Shown here piece after piece: positions 1 through 10,620 of a stretch of 64,000 nucleotides of DNA (position 1 is its first letter; each line of letters opens with the position of its first letter). Made by a program: the position numbers and the translations under genes. The stretch is taken from NCBI RefSeq assembly GCF_033115175.1, contig NC_084827.1:56977201-57041200 (forward strand), written 5' to 3'. This stretch comes from Lepus europaeus (Eukaryota > Chordata > Mammalia > Lagomorpha > Leporidae). The notes beneath the pieces were generated by a model. It was not told the origin of the DNA and did not search any database. It worked only from the letters and a program-made list of their open reading frames with translations.

Positions 1-19
1 GGATAGGTATTTACTCTTT

Positions 20-335
20 TTAAAATATTTATTTTGTTTATCTGAAAGGCAGACTTACAGACACACACACACACACACACAGAGAGTTAAAGAGAGAGGT
101 CTTCCATCTGCTGGTTCACTCCCCCAATGGCCATAATGGCCAGGGCTGAACCAGGCAGAAGCCAGGAGCCAGGAACTTCATCCAAGTCTCTCAGTGGGTA
201 CAGAGGCCCAAGAACTTGGGCTATCATCTGTTGCTTTTCCCAGGATTGGAAGCAGAACAGCTGTGATTCATTCCAGTGCCCATATGGGATGCTGCAAGCA
301 ACTGTTCAACTGGCTGTGCCGCAATGCCAACCCCA
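20..335 (-). mobile_element. CSINE (C repeat), antisense
   Basis: A tail-like ATTTATTTTG start is followed by the GGTCTTCCATCTGCTGGTTC and AAGCCAGGAGCCAGG blocks and the CCCATATGGGATGC block, all on the complementary strand of the SINE. An (AC)n run at 60-80 lies in its pyrimidine-rich tail region. The tRNA-like head near the right edge is degraded. Confidence 0.85.
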
Positions 336-344
336 TGGACTTAC

Positions 345-648
345 TCTTTTAAAAAATACTTTTATTTAACAAGTTTATTTGAAAGGCAGAGTGATAGATA
401 GAACCTTCCCTTCCCTGTCATTTCTCAATGCCCTCAATAGCCAAGCATTGGTCAGGCCAGAGCCAGGAGAAGAGGAATCAATCCAGGCTTCCTGCTTGGG
501 TGGCAGGGACCCAGCTTCTTGCACCAGCACAAACTGTCTTCCAGGTTGTCCACTAGCAGGAGGCAGAAACGGACAGACAGCAGAGCCAGACCCCAATCCA
601 GGCAATGTGATATGGGACACAGGCATCCTAAGTGGCATTTAATAACTG
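345..648 (-). mobile_element. degraded CSINE, antisense
   Basis: It starts with TTTATTTGAAAGGCAGAG and keeps GGGACC and a weak GGGACACAGGCATCC block. Middle segments are strongly diverged, so this is an older copy lying directly beside the previous SINE in the same orientation. Confidence 0.65.
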
Positions 649-1334
649 ATCATACACTCAACCCTGAACTGGCTACCCTGGGCTTCCCGTCTTCTGGCTT
701 CAAAATTCATAGAAGATTAAAATGTATTATGCCCAAATACCCTTCTCTTCAAATTGCCCTTGACTGAGTTTCTTAGTCTCTGTATGCCCTGTCATTATGC
801 CTTCTGCAGAGGCTACTGTCTTCATAAGATTTCACTACAATTTAGAGCTCTTAATAATTTCCTGCCTACTGTTACAAGACCTTGAGGGCAACACACATCT
901 TCTTTGCATTTTTAACACTCCCCAGACCTATAGATATAATCTCCCCAGACCTATACAAATAACCTATTTAGCCAGCTCTAGTCATATAAAACCTAAAAGG
1001 ATACTATGGGGACCCAAAGATATGTTTGATTCTATCTGATAATGTTATGAAATGTCTGCAACTGTGGTTATAAGTGAGACAGACTGGTCTCCTGCTTGCT
1101 TTGTGTGCAATTTTAGCACATTTTACTAGTGGTTTCTTTTTCTTTTTCTTTTCTTTTCTTTTTTTTTTTTTGCTGCTTGCTATCATGATTTTTAATTTTA
1201 AATTTAAAATATTTTAGATTTTTATTTTAAATTTAAAATTCACAAAATGCTGCAAAAATATCCCTACAAACTTTCCTCAGATTTCTCCATTTCTTTGAAA
1301 TTTTTAGTATATAATTTAATTTTAGTTTTAATTT
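649..1334. other. no recognised gene; AT-rich spacer
   Basis: It holds a 15-bp direct repeat CTCCCCAGACCTATA at 919-933 and 941-955, a T/CT-rich tract at 1136-1171, and two copies of the palindromic ATTTTAAATTTAAAAT at about 1194-1209 and 1223-1238. No coding evidence is seen. Confidence 0.6.
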
Positions 1335-1650
1335 TTTTTAAGAAATATTTATTAGAGAGGCAGAGTTACAGATGGAGAGACAGAGAGAGGTCTTCCATCT
1401 GCTAATTTATTCCCCAAATGGCTGCAACAGCCAGAGCTGGGACGAATCGAAGCCAGGAGTCAGGAATTTCTTCCGAGTCTCCCAAGTGGGTGCAGAGGCC
1501 CAAGGACTTGGACCATCTTCCACTGCTTTCTCAAGTCATTAGCAGGGAGCTCATTCAGAAGTGGAGCACCTGGGACTTGAACCGGTGCCCAAATGGGATG
1601 CCAGTGCAGTAGGCAGAGGCCTAAACTACTGTGCCAAAGCGCCAGCTCCA
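1335..1650 (-). mobile_element. CSINE, antisense
   Basis: Tail, GGTCTTCCATCTGC, AAGCCAGGAGTCAGG, TTGAACCGGTGCCCA (B-box region) and GTGCCAAAGCGCCAGC (head) are all present in antisense order, so the copy is close to full length. Confidence 0.88.
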
Positions 1651-1767
1651 GAATATAATTCTTAGCAATTTATTTGAAAAATATTTAAAACAAAGTTTTT
1701 AAAGCACTATTTGAAACAAAACTGATATACAAAGGGATTTTTTTGTGTTTTTGTTTCTTTTTTTTTT

Positions 1768-1832
1768 TAGAGATTTATTTATTTATTTGAAAGTCTTAGT
1801 TATGGTGAGAGATTGAGGCACACACACACAAA
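1768..1832 (-). mobile_element. CSINE tail fragment, antisense
   Basis: Only the 3' tail portion (AGATTTATTTATTTATTTG plus following bases) is recognisable before an AC-rich run. The rest of the SINE is absent. Confidence 0.5.
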
Positions 1833-1869
1833 CTCACAAATTTTCTATCAACTGGTTCATTGACTGCCT

Positions 1870-1985
1870 CCTTTCCAATTTTGATGTCCTTTATTTCTTT
1901 CTCCTCCCTAATTCCTCTGGCTAAAACTTTCCATATTATACTGAATAAGAAGTGCTGAAAGTGAATGTGCATTTTTAAAGATTCA
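1870..1985 (-). mobile_element. old L1 ORF2 fragment, antisense
   Basis: The stretch TTTATTTCTTTCTCCTCCCT and what follows (to about GAAGTGCTGAAAGTGAATG) matches the antisense of the L1 reverse-transcriptase coding segment as I know it in mammals. The same L1 segment recurs at 10501-10620. Confidence 0.6.
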
Positions 1986-2900
1986 GAAATTGGTTTTTCC
2001 CCAAATCTATTTTTCCTTTGTAAATTCATCTATTTTTCATGATATTCCTCCCGTTTATTATGGTTTATACTTATCTGTTTATACAAATATGTTTATTTTT
2101 GTAGTACTTTATGTTTTATTTACTTTTTTTAGTTTTGTTGTGTGCAGCATCCTGTTTGGTTTGTTTAATGATTCTCATTCCTTGTAGATTACTTGGCTAT
2201 ATGGTCTGAATTTTCTGCATGTGGGTATAAAGTCATACTTACTAGTGCAAATTTCTAGAACCTTCTCCTCCGTGCCCCTCCTCCTTCATGGGAAAGTGTT
2301 TCTATGGGACAGAAGTGCCAAGCCCCATGTGCTTTGGGAGTCACAGTTGTGAGCTCAGGTTGTAGATTAATATCTCTGTGGTTAGCAAATTATGTGAGTA
2401 ATTAAAATTTGATTTAATCTACTAGTTATTTTTAAAGAGAGATATTTTTTAACCTATTACCTAATGGTAGGAAAATCTATAGCAGTGGTTTCCCTTGTAC
2501 ACTTCCTCTGCCTGAAAAGACAGCTCTCTCTGAGTTAAGGTGTTGGCTAGGATTTCAGTTTCAGATGCCCAATTCACATATATCTCAGGCCAAAATACCA
2601 CTCTCGTATGTGTGTCATTCATTAGGTCAATAACTATTTCCAATTCATTCCATCCTTTGCTGTATATCAATTTGGAAGCTGACTGTACTGTCTTGTGTTT
2701 TCTTTTGTGTGATTCTTGGGGAGCTTTTCTGTTCCCTTTGAACTCAGACACAAATTAAATTTAAAACCATTTTGCATGTCTACACAGATATGTATAGTTT
2801 CTTAGTTTAATTATGAGAAGGTGCATAGCATCTTTCTATGAAGTGATACAAGAGTTTATTCAATTTAGTTCAAGTCAAGTATTAGTTGGTGCTCTATATT
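1986..2900. other. no recognised feature
   Basis: AT-rich DNA. A 96-codon minus-strand open frame at 2461-2751 resembles no family I know and has no visible splice or promoter context. Confidence 0.5.
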
Positions 2901-2927
2901 CTATGTTCTTACATTGATAACACTGAC

Positions 2928-2992
2928 CTGACACATGTGTGCATGTGTGTGTGTGTATGCGTGTGTTTAAGTGTGTGTGTGTGTATGTGATT
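2928..2992. repeat. (TG)n microsatellite, interrupted
   Basis: Alternating GT runs are broken by CA, AT and AA steps. Confidence 0.9.
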
Positions 2993-3094
2993 TTTCTTTG
3001 GGAATCAAAAATGAAAATTTGATCTTTCTTTGTGGAGCCATTTAATAGCCTAAAGGGGAAATTCTGTCTTAAACCACTCACATTTAGAAAAGAT

Positions 3095-3414
3095 GGGGGC
3101 CAGCGCTGTGGCATAGTATGTTAAGCCTCAACCTGTGGTTCCAGCACCCCATATGGGCGCCGGTTCATGTCCCGGCTGCTTCTCTTCAGTTCTAACTCTG
3201 TGCTTATGACCTAGGAAAGCAGTGAAAGATGACCCAACCACTTGGACCCCTGTACCCGGAAGGTCCTTCTCCTGGCTTCGAATCAGCCCAACTCTGGCTG
3301 TTGGGACCATTTGGAGAGTTCACCAGCAGATGGAAGACCTCTCTCTTTCTCTCTGTCTCTGTCTCTCTATATATAACTCTGCCTTTCAAATAAATAAATA
3401 AATCTAAAAAAGTA
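3095..3414 (+). mobile_element. CSINE, full length
   Basis: It begins GGGGCCAGCGCTGTGGC, has CCCATATGGGCGCCGGTTC over the B-box region, a CT-rich block and an AAATAAATAAATAAATC tail. A deletion of the CCTGCACCCATATGGGAGACC-type segment shortens the middle. Confidence 0.92.
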
Positions 3415-3840
3415 AAGGAAAAGTAAATTCCTGTCTTATTTTCCAACAGAGTGTTGGGTTTATCTCCATTATTTAACATGTGTTGGGCATCTCTGTGGTC
3501 CCACCAACATCCTAAGCAATACCATGAGATATACATGCAGTGGGGAAACACTGTTCCCTTAAGTCATTAAGTCAAGGACTGAATCAGGTGATCTTTTTGG
3601 AACAGAATATGTACTTGGTAAGGATGCTGGCACTATCATACAAAACATTTCACTGACATAGCTACTCCCAAAGACTTCTCAGCAGTATCCAGCAAACATC
3701 GTAGGAGGGGAAATTATGGGGAAACAAATCTAGGAGAAAGAAGGCCATGCTAAAATTCAGAAGAGAAAAGGACAACAACCAGCTCAGGAACAACGGAAGG
3801 ACCCTGTTCAAGTAACTGCGAATTTGGGTAGCAAGAGAAG
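3415..3840. other. no recognised feature
   Basis: Single-copy-looking sequence. No repeat family, coding region or signal is recognised. Confidence 0.5.
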
Positions 3841-4019
3841 TCTCTTTCCACAGCACTGCGAAGTGTGTTAGGGTTATTGCTCTTATTGTGCAAGTTAAAT
3901 ATCTGGGGCAATTAAGATTTGAAGGGAGTTTCAATTTATTTTTGTCTTTGGAAGAACAGTTCACAGGTAGCAAGGGGTCCATTTAAAGGTTCATAGAAAG
4001 GGTTTGTAGAAGATAGCAA
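3841..4019. repeat. 179-bp dispersed direct repeat, copy 1
   Basis: This aligns without gaps to 5124-5302. I count eight differences (seven transitions, one transversion), about 95.5% identity, with the middle 90 or so bases identical. Similarity starts and stops sharply. I do not recognise the unit as a known repeat family; it could be a short local duplication or an unlisted mobile element. Confidence 0.92.
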
Positions 4020-4374
4020 GGAAGATAGCAATCTTGGTGAACTCCTGTGAATGGTTTGGATATTTTAGAATTGGAACAGCAAAGACAAAATAGAAGTAAT
4101 AGTGGGAATGTACATCTTGCATGCAAAGCCTGAGTTTGGAGATTCATTTCTTTGGGGGTGGTAGTGTGAAACATTTCTATAGATATATGCAGCATAAACG
4201 ATTCATATCAGACAATTAGCCCTTCTGTTTCCCTTATCTCACATAAAAGTTATCATCTTCTGTAGACACCAAAACACCAGAGCCCATTAACTTCACCTGA
4301 TTGCATTTTACTACCCAGACTCCTCCTCCCTCCACATTGTCCAGCCACTAGTAATCATTATTTTAGGTTCATAC

Positions 4375-4545
4375 AAGACATATATATATACACATATACA
4401 TATATAATGTGTATATATGTATATATATATGTATGTGGATATATATGTATATGTGTATATATGTGGGTATATATATGTATATGTGTATGTATGTGGGTAT
4501 ATATATGTATATGTGTGTACATATAGTATAACTTCCAGATGTGAG
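4375..4545. repeat. TATATG/TATGTG microsatellite
   Basis: A long alternating purine-pyrimidine tract built from TATATA, TATGTG and GGATATA units; both strands are open by chance in several frames. Confidence 0.92.
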
Positions 4546-4559
4546 ACAAAACACTCAAC

Positions 4560-4890
4560 ATTTATCTCTGTCTGGCATATTTAATTTACTATAATGATCT
4601 CTAACGCCTTTCATTTTATTCAAATATTAGAATTCCATCCTTTTTCATGACTGAGTAATATTCCCTTTGTGTATGTACCTCACTTTCTTTATGTATTAGT
4701 CTACTTATGGACATCTAGATCGATTCCATATCTTGTCCATATTGAATAGTGTTGTGATAAACATGAGAGTTCAGGTATTTCTTTTATATGTTGATTTGAT
4801 GTTCTTTGGATCTATATCCAGAAGTGTGGTTGCTGGATCATATGGTAGATCTATTTTTTAGTGTTGAGGAGAGCTTTGTTGGCTCTCTTC
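4560..4890 (-). mobile_element. old L1 ORF2 3' fragment, antisense
   Basis: The order of TTTTTCATGACTGAGTAATA, the ATTCCCTTTGTGTATGTACC segment and the GCTGGATCATATGGTAGATC segment matches the antisense of the L1 ORF2 C-terminal coding region found in mammals. It lies between the two 179-bp repeat copies. Confidence 0.75.
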
Positions 4891-5123
4891 ACACAACATG
4901 TGCCTGGTAGGAAATAGCTAGTTCCCATTCTGTAGGTAGGTAATAACAATAGTTCTGTTTCAACTGTGAATATACAAAGTGGAGAAGCAATAACCAAAAC
5001 CTATATTTGGAATTATAGTATAGAAAAAGCAATTACAATTAGTACTGTTATTTTGTATTTATATAGCTATATTTTATTTACAAGAGCTTTATAATTGTGT
5101 GTGAATGTGTGTGTTTTATTTGC

Positions 5124-5302
5124 TCTCTTTCCACAGTACTGTGAAGTATATTAGGGTTATTGGTCTTATTGTGCAAGTTAAACATCTGAGGCAATTAAGA
5201 TTTGAAGGGAGTTTCAATTTATTTTTGTCTTTGGAAGAACAGTTCACAGGTAGCAAGGGGTCCATTTAAAGGTTCATAGAAAAGGTTTGTAGAAGATAGC
5301 AA
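5124..5302. repeat. 179-bp dispersed direct repeat, copy 2
   Basis: Second copy of 3841-4019 at a constant offset of 1,283 bp with no indels. Flanks of the two copies do not match, so the duplicated unit is bounded. Confidence 0.92.
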
Positions 5303-5639
5303 TGAAAGAAAAACAAATCCATTTCACTTCTAGCAAATTAAGATAAGCCCCATTTCACATTAAAAACATTTTTAAATTCTGAAGCTTCCTTTTCCATTAG
5401 TCAGAAGAGTAAAATGCACTGGTTTAAACTAAAGGCTTTTGAAGCTATGAGACATGAGTTCAAATTCTAATTATGCTGCTTATCAGCTTAATGGTTCTCA
5501 TAAACTTCTTAGTTTCATTGAGTCTCAAAGTATAAAACAAATAATAGTATGCTCTTCCATGACTTTTCATGAATATTAATTTCTTACATGGAACATCGAA
5601 TAGGCATGAAATTCTGCAATGAAAAAATGAATAGCATTT
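5303..5639. other. no recognised feature
   Basis: AT-rich spacer between the second 179-bp repeat and the start of the old L1 5' region. Nothing coding is seen. Confidence 0.5.
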
Positions 5640-6770
5640 ATCATTAGCATAGCTGTCATCATCGTCACCAAGTGCTTATCTAAAATTGAAGTTTGACTCC
5701 CCAGTACCACAGCTAACGCAGCACTGCAGGCTTCTGGGGTCTCACATACACTGGCACAATCATGGACCTGCCTCTCAACTCCACAGCTGGCACTGTGCCC
5801 AGACTCCTCAGAGATCTGGAGGCTCCACTGATCTAAAAACCGCATGACATGGGGCCAAGCAGATGGGGCACTACACATCCTGAAGAATCGGAGTCTTGGG
5901 TGAATGGTTGAACCCTGCCACCCAGGCCAAGTAGCCATAGTACCCTGTCTCCCAGGAACTGCATTGATACCCCAAAATTTGAGCTTCTGAAGCACCCAAG
6001 CTCACCAGGGAGTGGAATAATTGCTGTGTTGCTCCCTCTCTCCAGGGCCCAAGCTTCAGTGGCATCTTGCCATTTGGCTACTGTTGTATCTAGCCTCAAA
6101 GAGCCTGATGTTGCACTGTCCTAGTGTCCAGAGTCACATATGTGACTTCATCTCAAATTGCCAATCTAATTTGGTGATTCCAGATCTTGAATTGAAGCTG
6201 TGTCCAACTCCCTGGGTTTTGAGCGTTCAGCTCACTCATATTTTCACACCCCCACCCCCAGCCATGCAACTACTGTGCTCTATCCCCAGTTTCAAAAACA
6301 CAACTATCTTCCTGCCAGCAGGAGCAGAAACAGCATCACAGCTACATCTCAAACCCTCAAGCCCAGGTTAGTAGTGCACTTCAGCACAACAGATCCAAAA
6401 TTATTGGGGAAACTGCATCCACTCAAGTCTTGGAAAGTAAATTTCTTCCTCAACTCTCAGATTCTACAGCAGACTCACAAGACCCTGAGTCCCAAACCCT
6501 GTATATACAGTCACTCCAAACAACTGTGGACTGGCTACCAGTGCTGATATGGAAACCTAGATTCTGCCATTGAAGGCAGTGGCATGAAAACGAAAGGGTT
6601 ATCTTAATCTAAGAGTGTGCACTACAATGGAGGAGTAGAAGATTTCTAAATCTCTTCAGCTAATAACTTGTGCTCCTCTGATCATTCCCCAAAACGCCAG
6701 CAGCCTAAACCACTGGGAAACCTCCATCATTATTTCCAACCTTGATTACAATTGAAGAAGCTGGAAAAAT
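5640..6770 (+). mobile_element. probable 5' region of an old L1
   Basis: A CC-rich, non-AT-rich segment with repeated short phrases (CTCCCAGGAACTGC, CCTGCCAGCAGGAGCAG, CACAGCTAC) resembles the 5' UTR of old mammalian L1 elements. It is followed, past a CSINE, by ORF1-like sequence in the same orientation. The 139-codon minus-strand and 115-116-codon plus-strand open frames here are therefore not taken as genes. The left edge is uncertain. Confidence 0.45.
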
Positions 6771-7077
6771 AGGTGGCACGCTGGGTTAACTACCCACCTG
6801 CAACTCCTTCATCGCGTATCAGAGCTCCCATTGGAGCCACAGCTGTGCTGCTCTGATCCAGCTCCTGCTAGTGCACCTGGGAAAGAGCAGAAGTTGGGCC
6901 ACTGCCATGTACTTGGGGGATCCAGATGGATTTTCAGGCTCCTGGCTTCAATCTGGCCCAACTTTGGCTGTTGTGGCCATTTTGGGAGTGAATCAGTGGA
7001 CGGAAAATCTCTCTCTTTCTCCTCCTCTCTGTAATTTTCCCTTTCAACTAAATAAAATAAATCTTAAAAAAAAAAAA
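6771..7077 (+). mobile_element. CSINE
   Basis: The GTTAAC head remnant is followed by TGGATTTTCAGGCTCCTGGC, a CT-rich block and an AATAAAATAAATCTT tail ending in 12 A. It interrupts the old L1. Confidence 0.85.
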
Positions 7078-7907
7078 AGCAACAACAACAAAAACCTCTC
7101 AGGGAAACATGACTTCACCCAAGAAGCAAAATAAACTTTCCAGAAACCAATTACCTGCGATCTGACATTGTCAAGTGCTCTGATGAAGAATTTACACTAA
7201 TTGTTTCAAGAAACTCAATGAATTTCAAAAGAACACAAATGAATGTTTTAATGCCTACCAATATGTGACAGAGAGATAGAAATATTAAAAAAATCAAACA
7301 GAAATTCTTTATTGAAAATCACACTAAGATTACTAAAACCACAATAGAAGATATGCATAACAGAATAAACCAAATAGAAGAAAGAATCAGTGAGTTTGAA
7401 GACAAGTTATTTGAAAACACACTGGCAGAGTAAAGAAAGTAGAGATAATTTATAGAGGAGTTGGAACATCATGAAAAGAGCAAATATTAGAATAATTTGG
7501 CTTAAAAAAGGATTTGATAATTGCAATGGTGTATAATTATGTTCAAAAGATAATAACAGAAAATCTCAAAAATCTATATAATTATCCCAAATATAGAACA
7601 TTAGAGGACACTGGTCATATTCAACTCAACCTTGTCTATGAGACTTATTATAATCATGTTCTGTATGGTTAAAGATAAATACGATTCTCAAGGCTAGAAG
7701 AGGGAGAAAGAAGACATAATAAAATGGTCTTAATTCACCTGAATGCAGACTTTTGGACAGAAACCTTATAGTCTAAGAAAGAGTAGAATGAGACTTTCAT
7801 AGTACTGAACTAAAAAACAAACAAAAAATGCCAGTCAAGAATACTGTACTGAACAAAGTTATCCTTAAATATGAAGGAGGCATAAAGACAAATAAAAACT
7901 GATATAT
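7078..7907 (+). mobile_element. old L1/HAL1-like ORF1 region
   Basis: A broken ORF1 reading shows a coiled-coil-like stretch near 7350-7430 (NRINQIEERISEFEDKLFEN). The segment around 7740-7890 (ACAGAAACCTTATAGTC, GAATACTGTACTGAACAAAG, AAATATGAAGGAGGCATAAA) matches the region after ORF1 in HAL1/L1M elements. Many stops are present and there is no coding capacity. Confidence 0.7.
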
Positions 7908-8098
7908 GCAGCTCAAGTCCTTGGACCCCTGCACCCACATAGGAGATCCGGAGGAAGCTCCTGGCTCCTGGCTTTGGATCAGCGCAGCTCCAGCCGTTGT
8001 GGCTATCTGGGGAGTGAACCAGCAGATAGAAGATCTCTTTCTTTGTCGTTACCTCTCTCTGTAACTCTGTCTTTCAAATAAATCTTTAACAAAAAAAG
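7908..8098 (+). mobile_element. 5'-truncated CSINE
   Basis: It starts within the CAAGTCCTTGGACCCCTGCA segment, so the tRNA-like head is missing, and ends with AAATAAATCTTTAAC and A-rich sequence. It is inserted in the old L1. Confidence 0.88.
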
Positions 8099-8289
8099 GC
8101 AGTAGAAAGATACAGAAGAGGTCATTATATTAAGATAAAATTCCAATTCAGCAGAAGGATAACACTTGTTAATACATATTCACCAATTACAAGAGAATCC
8201 AACACAAAAAACAAATATTAATAGACTTATAGAATAAAGTTCAATCCAATAAAAGTAAGAGACTTTAATACTCCACTTTTAAAAATTGA
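8099..8289 (+). mobile_element. old L1/HAL1-like segment, continued
   Basis: Phrases such as AGAATCCAACACAAA and GAGACTTTAATACTCCACTT continue the element interrupted on both sides by CSINEs. Confidence 0.65.
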
Positions 8290-8627
8290 TTAGTGACGGA
8301 ATTGCGATACAACAGGTTAAGCTGCCAACTGTGACACCATTTTCCTATATTGTAGCACTGGAGTCCCAGGTGGTCTTCTTCCAATCCCGCTTCCTGGTAA
8401 TGTGCCTTGAAAGACAGAGAACATGACACAAATACTTGGCCCCTATAAACATTATGGAAGACATGGTTGGAGCTCCAGGCTCCTGGCTTCAGCATGGCTA
8501 AGCCCTGTTGTGGCCATTTGGGGAATGAATCAGTGGATAGAAGATCTCTCTGTGTCTGTCGCTCCCTCTCTGTGTGTCATTCTGCATTTCAAATACATAA
8601 AAGAAACCTATTTTAAATAAATAAATA
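8290..8627 (+). mobile_element. CSINE, diverged
   Basis: A diverged head (ACAACAGGTTAAGCTGCC) is followed by CTCCAGGCTCCTGGCTTC, a CT-rich block and an AAATAAATAAATAGG tail. It is inserted in the old L1. Confidence 0.82.
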
Positions 8628-8927
8628 GGATAATTCATCCAGAGAGAAAATCAAGAAAGAAATTGTAGAGCTAAATTTTACTGTAGATCAATAAGAACTA
8701 ACAGATATATACAGAATGTTCCACCAAAAAGCTTCAGAGTAAACACTCTTCCTAACAATATATGGAATATTCAAAGGATGGGTCATACAATAGGTCACAA
8801 AAACAAGTGTAAATAAATATATGAATAGAATTTATTCATGTCAAGTGTATTTTCTGACCACAATGCAGTAAGTAGAAATTAATCATAAGAAAACTTCAGC
8901 TGCTATATTAAAAATATATGGAGATTA
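8628..8927 (+). mobile_element. old L1 segment, continued
   Basis: TTCTGACCACAATGCAGTAA and neighbouring phrases match the L1/HAL1 region just before ORF2 sequence resumes at 10250. The last 18 bases are the left TSD of the next insertion. Confidence 0.65.
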
Positions 8928-10230
8928 GGTACCTCCTTCTTTGATGGCCCCGTTCATTCCACTGGGATCTCACTCACAGAGATCTTTCATTTAGGTCTTC
9001 TTCTTTTTTTTTTTTTCTTTTCCATGGTATCTTGGCTTTCCATGCCTACAATACTCTCATGGGCTCTTCAGCCAGACCCGAATGCCTTAAGGGCTGATTC
9101 TGAGGCCAGAGTGTTGTTTAGGACGTCTGCCATTCTATGAGTCTGCTGTGTATCCCATTTCCCATGTTGGATCCTTCTCTCCCTTTTTGATTCTATCAGT
9201 TAGTATTAGCAGACACTTGTCTTGTTTGTGTGATCCCTTTGACTCTTAGACCTATCAGAGCCATCAATTGTGAACTGAAATTGATCACTTGGACTAGTGA
9301 GATGGCATTGGTACATGCCACCTTGATGGGATTGTGTTGGAATCCCCTGGCACATTTCTAACTCCATCATTTGGGGCAAGTCTGATTGAGCATGTCCCAA
9401 TTTGTACATCTCCTCCCTCTCTTTTTCTACTCTTAAATTTAACATGGATCACTTTTCAGTTAAAATTTAAACTCCTAAGAATAATTGTGTGTTAATTACA
9501 GAGTTCAACCACTAGTACTAGAACAACAAAAACAACACTTTGACTATGACCCTATCGGAATAAGATCAAAGTCAGCGAACTCTAAAGGCTTCCATAGCCC
9601 TGGCAACTCATGACTAGAGCCTAGGGAGATTACTGACGCCATAAACAGGAGTGTCAAATTGTTAAGTCAGCAACAGGAGTCACTGTGTACTTACATCCCA
9701 TGGGGGATCTGTCCTTAATGTGTTGTCTAATGTGAAGTGATGCTATAACTAGTACTGAAACAGTATTTTTACACTTTGTGTTTCTGTGTGGGTACAAACT
9801 GATGAGGTCTTTACTAATTATATACTGAATTGATCTTCTGTATATGAAGATAATTGGAAATGAAAAAAAAAACCTGGTGTTAAATTGGAAATGGCATAGA
9901 AAATTAAGGAATTTTAAAAAATATTATGTAGGATCTCTGTCTTTAATGTGCTGTACACTCTTATTTAATGCTATAACTAGTGCTCCAACAGTATTTTTTT
10001 TTCACTTTGTGTCGCTATATGGGGTCAAACTGTTGAAATCGTTACCTAATATATACTAAACTGATCTTCTGTATATAAAGAGAATTGAAAATGAATCATG
10101 ATGTGATTGGAAGGGGAGAGGGAGCGGGAAAGGGGAGGGTTGTGGGTGGGAGGAAAGTTTTGGGAGGGGGAAGCCATTGTAACCCATAAGCTGTACTTTG
10201 GAAATTTATATTCATTAAATAAAAGTTTAA
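8928..10230 (+). mobile_element. rabbit-type L1 3' end, 5'-truncated
   Basis: The perfect 18-bp TSD AAAAATATATGGAGATTA lies at 8910-8927 and 10232-10249. The insert ends with the L1 3' UTR block ATAAGCTGTACTTTGGAAAT and AATAAAAG, with little poly(A) left. A T/CT-rich stretch at 9001-9022 and a G-rich GGGAGGG segment near the 3' end are typical of L1 3' UTRs. Residues 9705-9863 and 9931-10094 are a diverged tandem duplication. The element lies inside an older L1. Confidence 0.92.
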
Positions 10231-10249
10231 TAAAAATATATGGAGATTA

Positions 10250-10500
10250 AACAAAATGCACCTGAACAAGTAATAGGTTAAGAAATTAAGAAGGCAATTT
10301 TTAAAAGTTGTTTAAAGGATTAAAAGTGGAAACAGAATAGCCAAACTTATAGGATACAGTAAAAGTAGTACAAAGAGGGTAGTTTATAGCAATTAATACT
10401 TATATTATGAAAGCAAAAAGATCTCATATAAACAACTTATTGCTGTAAATTTAAGGAATTAGAAAAATAAGAATCAACCCAAACTAAGTAGAAGGAAAGA
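10250..10500 (+). mobile_element. old L1 ORF2 segment
   Basis: Resumes the old L1 immediately after the right TSD (ACAAAATGCACCTGAACAAG). Phrases such as CAATTAATACTTATATTATG and AATCAACCCAAACTAAGTAG fit ORF2 in the plus orientation. Confidence 0.65.
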
Positions 10501-10620
10501 ATTTTTTTCTCTTTCTAATTGCTCTAGCAAGCAACTCTAGCAAGGAGCAAGCAACTCTAGCAAGAAGTATATTAAACAAAAGTGAACATGGGAATCCTTT
10601 TCTTGTATATGTAAAACAGA
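10501..10620 (-). mobile_element. small inverted L1 ORF2 piece with 20-bp tandem duplication
   Basis: TTCTCTTTCTAATTGCTCTAG is the antisense of L1 RT sequence, opposite to the L1 sequence on either side. It carries two adjacent copies of the 20-mer AGCAAGCAACTCTAGCAAGG/A at about 10526-10565. Confidence 0.6.

Noticed and set aside
4375-4561. 61- and 67-codon IYTHIHIY-type ORFs
   Set aside because: Readings of the TATATG/TATGTG microsatellite.
5576-6547. 139-codon minus-strand and 115-116-codon plus-strand ORFs
   Set aside because: They overlap on opposite strands in the 5' region of an old L1; no domain is recognised.
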